Assembly (NCBI RefSeq): GCF_002354895.1
Contig: NZ_CP023439.1
Location: 3,782,001-3,846,000 of the forward strand
Length of the DNA stretch: 64,000 nucleotides
From: Thauera sp. K11
GTDB taxonomy: Bacteria; Pseudomonadota; Gammaproteobacteria; Burkholderiales; Rhodocyclaceae
Direction: 5' to 3'
Positions within the stretch are counted from its first letter, which is position 1, and every line of letters starts with the position of its first letter. Both the position numbers and the translations under genes were made by a program. Of this stretch, positions 31,082 to 39,742 are shown piece by piece. The notes under the pieces are model-generated. The model made no database searches, had not been told where the DNA came from, and worked only from the letters and a program-made list of their open reading frames with translations.

Positions 31082-32608
31082 CTACTGCTCGTTGATCCGC
31101 GCCCGCAGCGCGGTCTTGAGCACCTTCCCGTAGTTGTTCTTGGGCATCTCGTCGAGAAAGCGGTATTCCTTCGGGCGCTTGAAGCGGGCGATGTGCGCGA
31201 TGCACAGGGCATCGAGTTCCGCCGCCGTGACGCGCTGGCCCTGGCGGCATACGACGCAGGCGACCACCTCTTCGCCCCACTCCGGATGCGGGCGGCCGAT
31301 CACCGACACTTCCGACACCGCCGGATGCATCAGCAGCACTTCCTCGACTTCGCGCGGGTAGATGTTCGAGCCGCCGGAAATGATCACGTCCTTGGATCGG
31401 TCCTTGAGCGTGAGGTAGCCGTCCTCGTCCATCACGCCCAGGTCGCCGGTCCATAGCCAGCCGCCGCGCAGGGCGCTCGCGGTGGCGTCGGCATTGCCCC
31501 AGTAGCCGGCCATGACCGACTCGCCCCTGACCAGCACTTCGCCGGTGGTCCCCGGTGGCAACGGGTTCCCGCCATCGTCCGCAACCCGGACCTCGACCAG
31601 CGCCTGCGCGCAGCCGACCGAGGCGATGCGCTGCGGCCAGCGTGGATCGGCGCGGTCCGCCAGTTGCTCGCGCGACAACGCGGTGATGGTCATGGGCGAT
31701 TCGCCCTGGCCGTAGATCTGGACGAAGCGGTCGCCCATGACATCCAGCGCGCGGCGGATGTCCTCGACGTACATCGGGCCGCCGCCATAGACGATGGTCT
31801 TGAAGCCCGACGGGGCGACACCGGTGGCTTCGATGCGGTCGACCAGCCGTTTCACCATGGTCGGCGCCGCGAACAGGGTCAGCCCGCCGATCCGCTGCGA
31901 CAGGGCGATCAGTTCGTCGGCATCGAAGCCGCCCGACTCGGGAATCAGGTGGCGGGCGGCCTTGATGACCTGCATGAAGTTGTACAGGCCCGCGCCGTGC
32001 GACATCGGCGCGGCATACACCATCACGTCGTCGGGCGTGACCGCATCGACATCCATGAAGTAGCAGGCGGCCATCGTCAGCAGGTTGCGGTGCGTCTGCA
32101 TCACGCCCTTGGGCCGGCCGGTGGTCCCCGAGGTGTAGAAGAGCCATGCCAGCGCATCGGAATCGCGGGGCTGCAGTTCGAGCGGCGGACTCTGGAACAG
32201 CGCGCCGTAGGCAGCCGAGCCCGGAATGTGCAGTTCGCGTACGCCATCGCCGGGCAGCAGACCGGCCAGTTCCGCGGCGAAATCCTCGCTGACGAAGAGC
32301 GCCGCCGCCCCCGAGTTCTCGACGATGTAGGCCGCTTCGCGGGCATGCAGCTTGGCGTTGATCGGTACCACCGCCAGCCCTGCCCACCACACGCCGTACA
32401 GCACTTCGAGATATTCCGGGCAGTTGTGCATGAAGAGCGCCACGCGGTCGCCGGGCTGCAGGCCGGTCCGCCCGCGCAGATGGCCGGCGATGCGCGCGGC
32501 GCGGTCCGCGAGTTCGCGGTAGTCGAACAGCACACGCTCGCCGTGGAGCACCGCGGGACGGCCGGGATGGACGTGGGCGCTGCGCGCCAGCAGCCGGGCG
32601 ACGTTCAT
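31082..32608 (-). CDS. AMP-forming acyl-CoA ligase
   Basis: 508 residues from the ATG at 32608, which overlaps the thiolase stop (ATGA). Motifs: FYTSGTTGRPKGVMQTH, YGQGESPMT, LWTGDLGVMDEDGY, RSKDVIISGGSNIYP and the catalytic lysine near KNNYGKVLKT. It activates a carboxylic acid with CoA. Coupled with the thiolase it suggests either side-chain shortening of an aryl-alkanoate or processing of an aliphatic product of ring fission (inference). No N-terminal signal. Confidence 0.92.
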   Translation of the reverse strand: MNVARLLARSAHVHPGRPAVLHGERVLFDYRELADRAARIAGHLRGRTGLQPGDRVALFMHNCPEYLEVLYGVWWAGLAVVPINAKLHAREAAYIVENSGAAALFVSEDFAAELAGLLPGDGVRELHIPGSAAYGALFQSPPLELQPRDSDALAWLFYTSGTTGRPKGVMQTHRNLLTMAACYFMDVDAVTPDDVMVYAAPMSHGAGLYNFMQVIKAARHLIPESGGFDADELIALSQRIGGLTLFAAPTMVKRLVDRIEATGVAPSGFKTIVYGGGPMYVEDIRRALDVMGDRFVQIYGQGESPMTITALSREQLADRADPRWPQRIASVGCAQALVEVRVADDGGNPLPPGTTGEVLVRGESVMAGYWGNADATASALRGGWLWTGDLGVMDEDGYLTLKDRSKDVIISGGSNIYPREVEEVLLMHPAVSEVSVIGRPHPEWGEEVVACVVCRQGQRVTAAELDALCIAHIARFKRPKEYRFLDEMPKNNYGKVLKTALRARINEQ

Positions 32609-33771
32609 TGCGCGCGCTCCAGGATGCTGACGTAGCTCGTCACCGCCGAACCGCCCATGTTGAACACGCCGGCGAGCCGGGCGCCGGCAACCTGCATGTC
32701 GCCGGCTTCGCCGCACAACTGCATCGCCGACAGCACGTGCATGGAGACGCCGGTCGCGCCGATCGGATGGCCCTTGGCCTTGAGGCCGCCGGACGGGTTG
32801 ACCGGCAGGCGGCCATCCGCGAACACCGTGCCGTCCTCGATCACGCGCGCCCCTTGGCCCGGCTCGGCCAGCCCCATGGCCTCGTAGGCGAGCAGTTCGG
32901 CGATCGTGAAGCAGTCGTGCACCTCGGCGAACGACAGGTCGTCGACGCCGATCCCGGCCTGATGCAGCGCCTGGCGCCAGGCCCGGTGCGGCCCCTCGAA
33001 ACCGGCCGGATCGCGGCGCGACATCGGCAGGTAGTCGCTGACGTGGGCGCGGGCGCGGAAACGCACCGCGCGCGGAAAGTCCCTGGCCACGGACTCGTGG
33101 GCGATGATCAGCGCGGCGGCGCCGTCGGACACCAGCGAGCAATCGGTCTTGCGCAGCGGCGCGGCGATCAGCGGATTGCGCTCGGAAACCGTATTGCAGA
33201 ACTCGAAACCGAGAACCTTGCGCATCTGCGCCCACGGGTTGCGCACGCCGTTGGCGTGCCCCTTGGCGGCGATGCGGGCCAGCGTGGCGGAATGGTCGCC
33301 ATGGCGGGCGAAGTAGGCCTGCGCCATGTGCGCGAAGATGCCGGGGAAGCTCAGCCCGGCGCTCGCCTCCTCCCGCACGTAGGACGCGTTGCCCAGCACG
33401 CGGGTGATCTCGGCACCGGACACCGCGGTCATCTTCTCGGCGCCGACGACCAGCGCGATCCGCGCGCGCCCGGCCTCGATCGCATCGATCGCCGAATACA
33501 CCGCGGCGGCACCCGACGCGCAGGCGTTCTCGACCCGCGTCGCCGGCTTCCAGCGCAGGCCGTCGTCGGCCTGCAGCACCATCGACGAACAGAAGATGTC
33601 CGGCACGAAGCCGCCGTTGAGATTGCCCAGCCAGATGGCGTCGACCTCTTCGGCGGGCAGCCGGGCATGGTCAAGCGCGTCCCGGGTGACCGAGACGATG
33701 AGATTTTCGAGATCGAACTGGTCCAGGCGGCCGAACGGCGAATGGGACCAGCCGACGATGCAAGCGGTCAT
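32605..33771 (-). CDS. Thiolase-family protein (acetyl-CoA acetyltransferase / SCP-x-like)
   Basis: 388 residues. The nucleophile cysteine is in RVENACASGAAAV, and the C-terminal histidines are in VHDCFTIAE and NPSGGLKAKGHPIGATG, with the final region retaining GSAVTSY. It belongs to the lipid-transfer/SCP-x-like thiolase group rather than the classical biosynthetic thiolases. It is the first gene of the ten-gene operon, facing the PAS-LuxR regulator across a 126-base gap containing a large dyad. It probably releases acetyl-CoA from a 3-ketoacyl-CoA made in the pathway. Confidence 0.92.
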   Translation of the reverse strand: MTACIVGWSHSPFGRLDQFDLENLIVSVTRDALDHARLPAEEVDAIWLGNLNGGFVPDIFCSSMVLQADDGLRWKPATRVENACASGAAAVYSAIDAIEAGRARIALVVGAEKMTAVSGAEITRVLGNASYVREEASAGLSFPGIFAHMAQAYFARHGDHSATLARIAAKGHANGVRNPWAQMRKVLGFEFCNTVSERNPLIAAPLRKTDCSLVSDGAAALIIAHESVARDFPRAVRFRARAHVSDYLPMSRRDPAGFEGPHRAWRQALHQAGIGVDDLSFAEVHDCFTIAELLAYEAMGLAEPGQGARVIEDGTVFADGRLPVNPSGGLKAKGHPIGATGVSMHVLSAMQLCGEAGDMQVAGARLAGVFNMGGSAVTSYVSILERAQ

Positions 33772-33853
33772 GGTGAGTGTCTCCTCGTGTCGCGTGTTTT
33801 CTTGGAAGCGACTTCGGAGACGACTTTATCGGCCGCGCTTGCCCTGCTCCATT

Positions 33854-33881
33854 CGTATGCCTACCCTATCGTAGTCATACG
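33854..33881. promoter_or_regulatory. 28-base dyad operator candidate between the aromatic operon and its PAS-LuxR regulator
   Basis: CGTATG and CATACG form the outer arms, CTAC and GTAG the inner arms, with symmetric spacing (one base between arms, six in the centre). It lies 17 bases before the regulator ATG and about 80 bases before the thiolase start, so it could serve both directions. Binding by the adjacent regulator is inferred. Confidence 0.6.
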
Positions 33882-33897
33882 TAACCCCCGTCCAACG

Positions 33898-34470
33898 ATG
33901 GCCGAACCGCACGACGTTCAACTCACCCACGACGATCTCCAACTCGCGTTCGATCTCGCGCCGGTGGGTTTGTGCGTTTCGCGCAGCCGCGTGATCCAGC
34001 GCTGCAACGAGGCTTTTGCCGCGATGTTTGGTTATCACGCCCATGAACTGGCCGGCCGCACGCTCGCCTCGCTCTACCCCTCGGAGCAGGAGGGCCAGCG
34101 CATCGGCGAGCAGGCCTATCCGGTGCTGCGTGCCGAAGGCTGCTACAGCGACGAGCGCATCATGCGGCACCGCAACGGCACCCTGTTCTGGTGCCACGTC
34201 TCGGGCCGCAGCCTCGACAGGGACAATCCCTACGCTTGCGCGGTGTGGATGTTCGAAGACATCTCCAAACGGCGTCCGGTCACGGCAGACCTGACGGCGC
34301 GCGAGCGCGAGATCGCCAAGTTCCTTTCACTTGGAGAAACGAGCAAGGAAATCGCCCGCCACCTGGCGATCAGCCCGAGGACGGTCGAAGCGCATCGCGC
34401 CCGCTTGATGCGCAAATTGCAGGTCCGCACGCACACCGAGATGATCGCCCGCCTCGTCGGGCTCTGCTGA
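33898..34470 (+). CDS. PAS-LuxR family transcriptional regulator
   Basis: 190 residues from the ATG at 33898. An N-terminal PAS domain (AFDLAPVGLCVSRSRVIQRCNEAF, continuing to ACAVWMFEDISKR) is followed by a LuxR-type helix-turn-helix (LTAREREIAKFLSLGETSKEIA, then ISPRTVEAHRARLMRKL). There is no receiver domain, so the signal is probably a small molecule or redox state sensed by the PAS domain. It is divergent from the ten-gene catabolic operon and is its likely regulator. In-frame codons extend far upstream, but they run antisense through the thiolase gene and are not coding. Confidence 0.9.
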   Translation: MAEPHDVQLTHDDLQLAFDLAPVGLCVSRSRVIQRCNEAFAAMFGYHAHELAGRTLASLYPSEQEGQRIGEQAYPVLRAEGCYSDERIMRHRNGTLFWCHVSGRSLDRDNPYACAVWMFEDISKRRPVTADLTAREREIAKFLSLGETSKEIARHLAISPRTVEAHRARLMRKLQVRTHTEMIARLVGLC

Positions 34471-34501
34471 GCACCGGCCAGCGGCGGCCGGTTCGCGGCG
34501 G

Positions 34502-35470
34502 TCAGAGATCCAGTTCGAGCGATTCGCCCCGCGCGCGCGACACGCAGATCATCATCGACGTGCCGGCCTCGCGTTCCGCCGCGGACAGCACGCAGTCGCG
34601 GTGCTCGACCGCGCCGGCGCACACCGCGGTCTCGCAGGTGCGGCACAGGCCCTCGCGGCAGGCGAAGGGCACCATGAGGCCGTGCTCTTCGAGCGTGTCG
34701 AGGATGCTGCGTCCGGCGGGCACCGTCAGCGTTCTGCCCTGGCGCCGCAGCACGAGTTCGAAGGCGCGATCGTCCGCCACAGCCTCGCCGCCGCCGGCCT
34801 CGGCCGGGGCCGAAAACCACTCGAAGTGCACGCTGGCGGCGGGCCAGTGCGCGCTGCACTCGCGCACCGCGCGCATCAGGCCGTCGGGCCCGCAGCAGTA
34901 AAGCTGTTCGCCCCCCGCCGGCGTGGCCAGGGCGGCAGCGAGATCGGGCGGAGCGCCGGCGCTTTCCTCGTCGACGTGATAGCGCACGCGCCCTGGCCAT
35001 TGCGCCAGTTCCTCGTGGAAGGCCGCGCGCTGACGGCTGCGCACGCAGTAGAGCAGCGACCACGGCGAGCCGACGGCCTCGCAGTGGCGGATCATGGACA
35101 GCAGCGGCGTGATGCCGATGCCGCCGGCGACGAAGCGATAGGCCGGAGCGCCCTCCGCCAGCGGGAAGTTGTTGCGCAGCGCGGTCACCGTCAGGCTGTC
35201 GCCGACGGACAGCGACTGGTGGACGTAGCGCGAGCCGCCACGGCTCGCCGGGGCGCGGCCGACGCCGATCACGTAGCGGTCGCGCTCGCGGCTGTCGTTG
35301 CAGAGCGAGTAGTGGCGAACCAGGCCGTTGGGCAGCGCAAGTTCGAGGTGAGCGCCGGGGGTGAAGGCCGGCAGCGGCGCGTCGGCGGTGGCCCGCAGCT
35401 CCAGCGTGACGACATCGCGCGCCTCGGCGGTGCGCTCGGTGACACGGACGCGAAACGGCGTGGCGGTCAT
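34502..35470 (-). CDS. Vanillate demethylase-type ferredoxin reductase component (VanB-like)
   Basis: 322 residues from the ATG at 35470, overlapping the stop of the oxygenase gene (ATGA). Order: FMN-binding reductase domain (RHYSLCNDS), NAD-binding domain (AGGIGITPLLSMI, YCCGPDGLM), and a C-terminal plant-type 2Fe-2S ferredoxin with CREGLCRTC and a later cysteine in RDCVLS. It passes electrons from NAD(P)H to the Rieske oxygenase encoded immediately upstream. This layout is standard for class IA phthalate/vanillate oxygenase reductases. Confidence 0.93.
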   Translation of the reverse strand: MTATPFRVRVTERTAEARDVVTLELRATADAPLPAFTPGAHLELALPNGLVRHYSLCNDSRERDRYVIGVGRAPASRGGSRYVHQSLSVGDSLTVTALRNNFPLAEGAPAYRFVAGGIGITPLLSMIRHCEAVGSPWSLLYCVRSRQRAAFHEELAQWPGRVRYHVDEESAGAPPDLAAALATPAGGEQLYCCGPDGLMRAVRECSAHWPAASVHFEWFSAPAEAGGGEAVADDRAFELVLRRQGRTLTVPAGRSILDTLEEHGLMVPFACREGLCRTCETAVCAGAVEHRDCVLSAAEREAGTSMMICVSRARGESLELDL

Positions 35471-36489
35471 GCCTCGGCCTCCTCGCGGATGCGCTTGTTC
35501 ATCACCCAGCGGAAATGCGACAGCGCGGCATCGACGCCGAGCGGCACCATGCGGAAATCGGGGTCGAACGCCAGCATGCGCGTCTGGCCGCTGATGATGT
35601 GGCGGTCCTCCTCGAAGGCGTCGATCAGCACTTGGTGGATCTTGCGGGTGACTTCGGCATCCTCGATGCCGAAGTTGTGGGGCTGGGCGAAGAAGTAGTG
35701 GGTGGTGCGTGCGGTCTCCGGCGTGATCGCCTGGCAGCCGCGGAACTGCAGCGCGCCCTCGCGGCTGCCGCCGGCACCGCCGCGCCCCACCGGGACGCTG
35801 CCCGAATCCATCAGCAGGACGCCGGGTACGAGGAATTCGTAATTGTTCCAGCGATCCACCGCCTTCCACTCCGGGCGCAGCTTCTTCACGAACGGGGCCG
35901 GCTCGTCGTTGTCCAGCCCGCGGGTGATGCGCACGCCGTTGTCGAGCCGCTCGATGCGCGGCTGCGACTTGGCGTAGGCCACCGAGCCGCCGACCGTTTC
36001 GGGATGGACGAAGGAGAAGTGCGAGAAGTCGCACAGGTTGTCGGCCACCTGCAGGTAGTTGGCCTGGTGCAGCATGTAACCCGACAGGCTGCGCCACGCC
36101 GGGTCGTCCAGCCAGTGGTGGTCGGGCAGCAGCGCGGGGTCGGCGCGTTCCGGATCGCCCATCCAGATCCAGATCCAGCGCGACCGCTCGACCACGGGAT
36201 AGGCCCGCACGCGCGTCTGCGGCGGGATGGTTTCCTGCATCGGGATCTCGACGCAGCGCCCGCTGGGGTCGAACTTCATCCCGTGGTACATGCAGCGCAC
36301 GCAGTCGCCCTCGCGCCGCCCGAGCGACAGCGGCGCGGTGCGGTGACAGCAGCGATCGTCGAGTGCCACCACCTGCCCGGCGCTGTCGCGGTACAGCAGG
36401 ATGGGGGTGTCGAGCAGGGTGCGGGCAAAGAGACTGTCCGTGACTTCGTCGCTCCAGGCGGCGACGTACCAGCAGTTTTTCAGAAACAT
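35467..36489 (-). CDS. Rieske aromatic oxygenase / O-demethylase oxygenase subunit (VanA-like)
   Basis: 340 residues. The Rieske cluster ligands are C47-x-H49 and C66-x-x-H69 (CMYHG), and the mononuclear iron site is in NLCDFSHFSFVH, with H157 and H162. Length and the start MFLKNCWYVAAW fit the VanA / toluenesulfonate / 3-chlorobenzoate-type single-subunit oxygenases. It probably demethylates or hydroxylates a methoxylated or substituted aromatic acid with VanB-like electrons. True vanillate specificity cannot be claimed from sequence alone. It lies 128 bases downstream of a solute-binding protein gene. Confidence 0.93.
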   Translation of the reverse strand: MFLKNCWYVAAWSDEVTDSLFARTLLDTPILLYRDSAGQVVALDDRCCHRTAPLSLGRREGDCVRCMYHGMKFDPSGRCVEIPMQETIPPQTRVRAYPVVERSRWIWIWMGDPERADPALLPDHHWLDDPAWRSLSGYMLHQANYLQVADNLCDFSHFSFVHPETVGGSVAYAKSQPRIERLDNGVRITRGLDNDEPAPFVKKLRPEWKAVDRWNNYEFLVPGVLLMDSGSVPVGRGGAGGSREGALQFRGCQAITPETARTTHYFFAQPHNFGIEDAEVTRKIHQVLIDAFEEDRHIISGQTRMLAFDPDFRMVPLGVDAALSHFRWVMNKRIREEAEA

Positions 36490-36617
36490 GTTCGTTCCTT
36501 CGGTGAGGGTCGATGGCGGGTGATGGACGCGAACCGTCCCGCCCGGCGGCCGTCGGAGCGGCCGGGGCGTGGATGTTTTCTGGTCCGGATGGGAGGCGGG
36601 CCGCGCCCGCCGTGGCG

Positions 36618-37769
36618 TCAGTCGCCGAGGTAGCGCCAGGCGCCCTGGCGGATTTCCACCAGCGCGACGGCGCGGCCGTCGTAGCCGACGTGGTCGGCGG
36701 AAGAGAGGTTCATCACGCCCTGGCTGGTGGTCAGCCCGCGGGTGACTTCCATGCCGTCGCGCAGCGCGGCGCGGAACGCCGGGGTGCCCGGCTTCTCCTT
36801 CGCCAGCGCCGCTTTCAGGCCCTCGCGGATCAGCAGGCCGGCATCCCAGGCGTTGGCGGCGAAGATCGACATCGAGCCGGCGCCGTATGCCTTCTCGTAG
36901 CGCGCCGTGACCTCGGTCGCGACCGCGCGCACCGGATTGCCCGAGGGCAGTTGATCGGCGACCAGCACCGGACCGACGGCGAAGACCGCGCCTTCCGCAT
37001 CGCGCCCGGCCACCCGCAGGAAGTCGCGATTGGCAACGCCGTAGGTCTGATAGATGCGGCCCTTGAAGCCGCGCTCGACGAGGGTCTTCTGCGGCAGCGC
37101 GGCCGGCGTGCCGGCGCCGGCCACCAGGACCGCGTCGGGCTTGGCCGCGATCAGCTTGAGCACCTGTGCCAGCACGCTGGTGTCCGTCTGGCCGTAGCGC
37201 TCGACGGCGACGAGCTGGATGCCCTGGGCTTCGGCCTGGGCACGCGCCTCGTTGAGCCAGCCTTCGCCGAAAGCGGTGTTGAAGCCGATGAAGCCCAGTC
37301 GCTTCACCCCGGTGGCCCGCATGTGCGCCACGGTGGCCTGCACCATCAGCGCCTCGTTCTGCACCGCCTTGAAGGCCCAGCGCCGGGTCTCGTCCTGCGG
37401 GCTCACGATCGCGGTGCCGCTCGCCACGCTCACCAGCGGCACGCCGGCGCGGGCGGCCGGCTCCACCATCGACAGGGTGGAGGGCGTGGTCGAGGAGCCG
37501 ATCACCACGTCGACCTTGTGTTCCTCGGTGAGCTTGTGGAAGTTCTTGACCGCATTGGTGGGATCGGAGGCGTCGTCGAGCACGGTGTACTCGATGCGGG
37601 TGCCGTCGACCTCGCGCGGCAGCAGCTCGACCATGTTGCGCGCCGGGGTGCCGAGCGAGGCGGCGGGGCCGGTGAGGGAAAGGCTGACCCCGACATGGAC
37701 CTGCGCGAAGGCAGGCGCGGCGAGGGCGAGCAGGGACAACAGCAGGCTGCGGGGGCTGCGGCGGATCAT
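36618..37769 (-). CDS. Branched-chain amino acid-type ABC solute-binding protein (Peripla_BP_6)
   Basis: 383 residues from the ATG at 37769. It has a signal peptide (MIRRSPRSLLLSLLALAAPAFA) and then a type I periplasmic binding fold (VHVGVSLSLTGPAASLGTPARN, VVIGSSTTPSTLSMVEPA, RLGFIGFNTAFGEGW, SIFAANAWDAGLLI). Related proteins in this family bind aromatic acids in Rhodopseudomonas and relatives. No permease or ATPase genes are adjacent. It shares an operon with the Rieske oxygenase, so it probably captures that enzyme's substrate (inference). Confidence 0.92.
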   Translation of the reverse strand: MIRRSPRSLLLSLLALAAPAFAQVHVGVSLSLTGPAASLGTPARNMVELLPREVDGTRIEYTVLDDASDPTNAVKNFHKLTEEHKVDVVIGSSTTPSTLSMVEPAARAGVPLVSVASGTAIVSPQDETRRWAFKAVQNEALMVQATVAHMRATGVKRLGFIGFNTAFGEGWLNEARAQAEAQGIQLVAVERYGQTDTSVLAQVLKLIAAKPDAVLVAGAGTPAALPQKTLVERGFKGRIYQTYGVANRDFLRVAGRDAEGAVFAVGPVLVADQLPSGNPVRAVATEVTARYEKAYGAGSMSIFAANAWDAGLLIREGLKAALAKEKPGTPAFRAALRDGMEVTRGLTTSQGVMNLSSADHVGYDGRAVALVEIRQGAWRYLGD

Positions 37770-37809
37770 CGTTTTGTCTCCATCGTTGTCGTTACCGTCT
37801 CGGTCGAAC

Positions 37810-37822
37810 GGTTGCCTCAACC
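37810..37822. promoter_or_regulatory. Candidate LysR binding site in the divergent promoter
   Basis: GGTTG-CCT-CAACC, a 5-3-5 inverted repeat between the solute-binding protein gene (start 37769) and the LysR gene (start 37871). It is positioned as LysR-type sites usually are, but the arms are short. Confidence 0.4.
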
Positions 37823-37870
37823 ATAGTGTCCGCCCCAAAATCAGTCCAACTCATGGCGCCGATTAAGGTA

Positions 37871-38788
37871 ATGAACAACGTGCATAACGACTTCGACCTC
37901 AACCTCGTCGCCGTGCTCGACGCGCTGATCCGCGAGCAGAGCACCACCCGCGCGGCCGAACAGCTCGGCCTCAGCCAGAGCGCGGTGAGCCATGCGCTCG
38001 GCCGCTTGCGCCGCCTGCTCGACGATCCGCTCTTCATCAAGACCGCAACCGGCCTCAAGGCCACGCCGCGCACCGAGGCGCTGGCGCCGGCGGTGTTGCA
38101 GATGATGGAGATCGTGCGCAACGATCTCCAGCAACGGCCGCGCTTCGACCCGGCGCGGGCCGAGCGCTGCTTCCGCTTCTGCATGACCGACATGGGCGAG
38201 CTGGTCTTCCTGCCGCCGCTCATCGAACGGCTGCGCCGCGAGGCCCCGCACTGCACGCTGCAGACCCTGCAGGTGCCGCCCCCGCGGATCGCCGAGACGC
38301 TCGAATCGGGCGAGGCCGATCTCGCCATCGGGTCGCTGCGCGCCATCCCGCCGGGGCTCTTCCAGCAGCACCTGTTCACACACCCCTTCGTCACCATCGT
38401 CGCTGCCACCAACACTGCGGTGGGGGAGCAGCTCACGCTGGCGCAGTTCGAGGCGATGGACCACGTCGTCGTATCGCTCGGCGGCACCGCCAGCGTCTAC
38501 GACCGTGCGATCGACGAACTCGGCATCCGGCGCCGGATCTTCCTGACCACGTCGCACTTCCTCGTCCTGCCGATGCTGCTGGAGCAGCAGCCCGATCTCA
38601 TCGCCACCGTACCGCGGGAACTCGGCGCCGTGTTCTCGCGCTCCAAGGCGGTGCGGGTGGTCCAGCCGCCCACCCAGTTGCCGCGGTTCTCGCTGCGCCA
38701 GCATTGGCATCCGCGCTTTCACCACGATTCGGCCAACATCTGGCTGCGCAGGCTGGTGAAGGAGACCTTTGCCGACTATCCGGAATGA
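37871..38788 (+). CDS. LysR-family transcriptional regulator
   Basis: 305 residues from the ATG at 37871, chosen because AAGG lies just upstream and NDFDLNLVAVLDALI then starts the domain as usual; two upstream in-frame ATGs (37826, 37853) are possible. The helix-turn-helix is STTRAAEQLGLSQSAVSHALGRLRRL, with the effector domain in the remainder (DPLFIKTATGLKATPRTEAL onward). It is of the NodD/PcaQ-like branch. It is divergent from the SBP-VanA-VanB operon and is its probable regulator. Confidence 0.9.
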   Translation: MNNVHNDFDLNLVAVLDALIREQSTTRAAEQLGLSQSAVSHALGRLRRLLDDPLFIKTATGLKATPRTEALAPAVLQMMEIVRNDLQQRPRFDPARAERCFRFCMTDMGELVFLPPLIERLRREAPHCTLQTLQVPPPRIAETLESGEADLAIGSLRAIPPGLFQQHLFTHPFVTIVAATNTAVGEQLTLAQFEAMDHVVVSLGGTASVYDRAIDELGIRRRIFLTTSHFLVLPMLLEQQPDLIATVPRELGAVFSRSKAVRVVQPPTQLPRFSLRQHWHPRFHHDSANIWLRRLVKETFADYPE

Positions 38789-38878
38789 GCGGACACGGAC
38801 TTCCGTCGACGAGGAAACCGGCGCGGCCGGACGGCAAGCGGCCAACTTGTCCAGAGCGCAGTCATCCCCGCGCTTGTC

Positions 38879-39595
38879 TCAACGCCCTGCCGTAGGCTCG
38901 CCCCCGACCGATTCCCCCCTCGCCGCCGCCAGATACCCCTGCCACAGATGCCCATACCGGTCATCGAACCGCTCCGCCCTCATCTCCACCGCCTCGATCC
39001 GATCCACCCGAAACGTCCGGAACCCCTGCCGCAGCTCGCACCACGCGCCCAGCGTCCAGCACCGCCCCCAGAACACCAGCCCCAGCGGCCATAGCGTGCG
39101 CTGCGAGACCTCGCCGTCCTCGCGGCGGTAGCGCACCTGCACCTTCAGCCCCTTTTCCATGCCCTCGCGCAGCAGCGTCATCGGTTCCCGCAGCGGCGCG
39201 GGGTGCATGAAGTCAGGGGCGCAGAAGCGCATCTCGCTGCCGGCGATGCGCTCCTCCAGCGCGCGCGGCAGCACCGCCTCGATGCGGGCCATGGCCTGCG
39301 CGGCGGCCTTGCCCAGGGCGGGGTCGGCGTAGGACTGGACGAGCTTGGCGCCGATGACCAGGGCTTCGAGTTCGTCGCCGGTGAACATCAGCGGCGGCAC
39401 CTGGTAGCCGCGGCGCAGGCGGTAGCCGACGCCGGCCTCGCCGTCGATGGGTGCACCGGAACCGATGAGGTCGGCGATGTCGCGGTAGATGGTGCGCTCC
39501 GAGACTTCCAGCGCCTCGGCCAGCGCCCGCGCGGTTAACACGCGGCCGTTGCGCAGCATGAGGATGATCTGGAACAGGCGGTCGGCGGGACGCAT
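38879..39595 (-). CDS. YafY-type transcriptional regulator (HTH-11 + WYL domains)
   Basis: 238 residues. The N-terminal winged helix (RLFQIILMLRNGRVLTARALAEALEVSERTIYRDIADLI) and a WYL domain (VQVRYRREDGEVSQRTLWPLGLVFWGRCW) define the YafY group. These are usually repressors with a ligand- or DNA-binding WYL domain. The gene is divergent from a small VOC-family gene, and an inverted repeat between them is a good operator candidate. Confidence 0.92.
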   Translation of the reverse strand: MRPADRLFQIILMLRNGRVLTARALAEALEVSERTIYRDIADLIGSGAPIDGEAGVGYRLRRGYQVPPLMFTGDELEALVIGAKLVQSYADPALGKAAAQAMARIEAVLPRALEERIAGSEMRFCAPDFMHPAPLREPMTLLREGMEKGLKVQVRYRREDGEVSQRTLWPLGLVFWGRCWTLGAWCELRQGFRTFRVDRIEAVEMRAERFDDRYGHLWQGYLAAARGESVGGEPTAGR

Positions 39596-39659
39596 GGTGG
39601 CGGCAGCGATGACGGACGGGCCACCTTAGCATGACGGCCGCGCCGACCCCGCCAGGCTG

Positions 39660-39677
39660 CTGACACCACGTTGTCAG
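39660..39677. promoter_or_regulatory. Candidate operator of the YafY-type regulator
   Basis: CTGACA-N6-TGTCAG dyad lying 64 bases upstream of the WYL regulator start and 65 bases upstream of the VOC gene start. It overlaps a TTGTCA that could act as a -35 element for the VOC gene. Confidence 0.5.
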
Positions 39678-39742
39678 GAGGGGGTGCCGACAATGCCCCT
39701 GTCCGTCGCATCCTGCGGCGGAGACTTTTCAGGAGCCCGAAA

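Noticed and set aside
32608..34470. A long plus-strand frame covering the thiolase region and ending in the LuxR protein
   Set aside because: Only the part from the ATG at 33898 shows PAS and HTH motifs; the rest is antisense to the thiolase.
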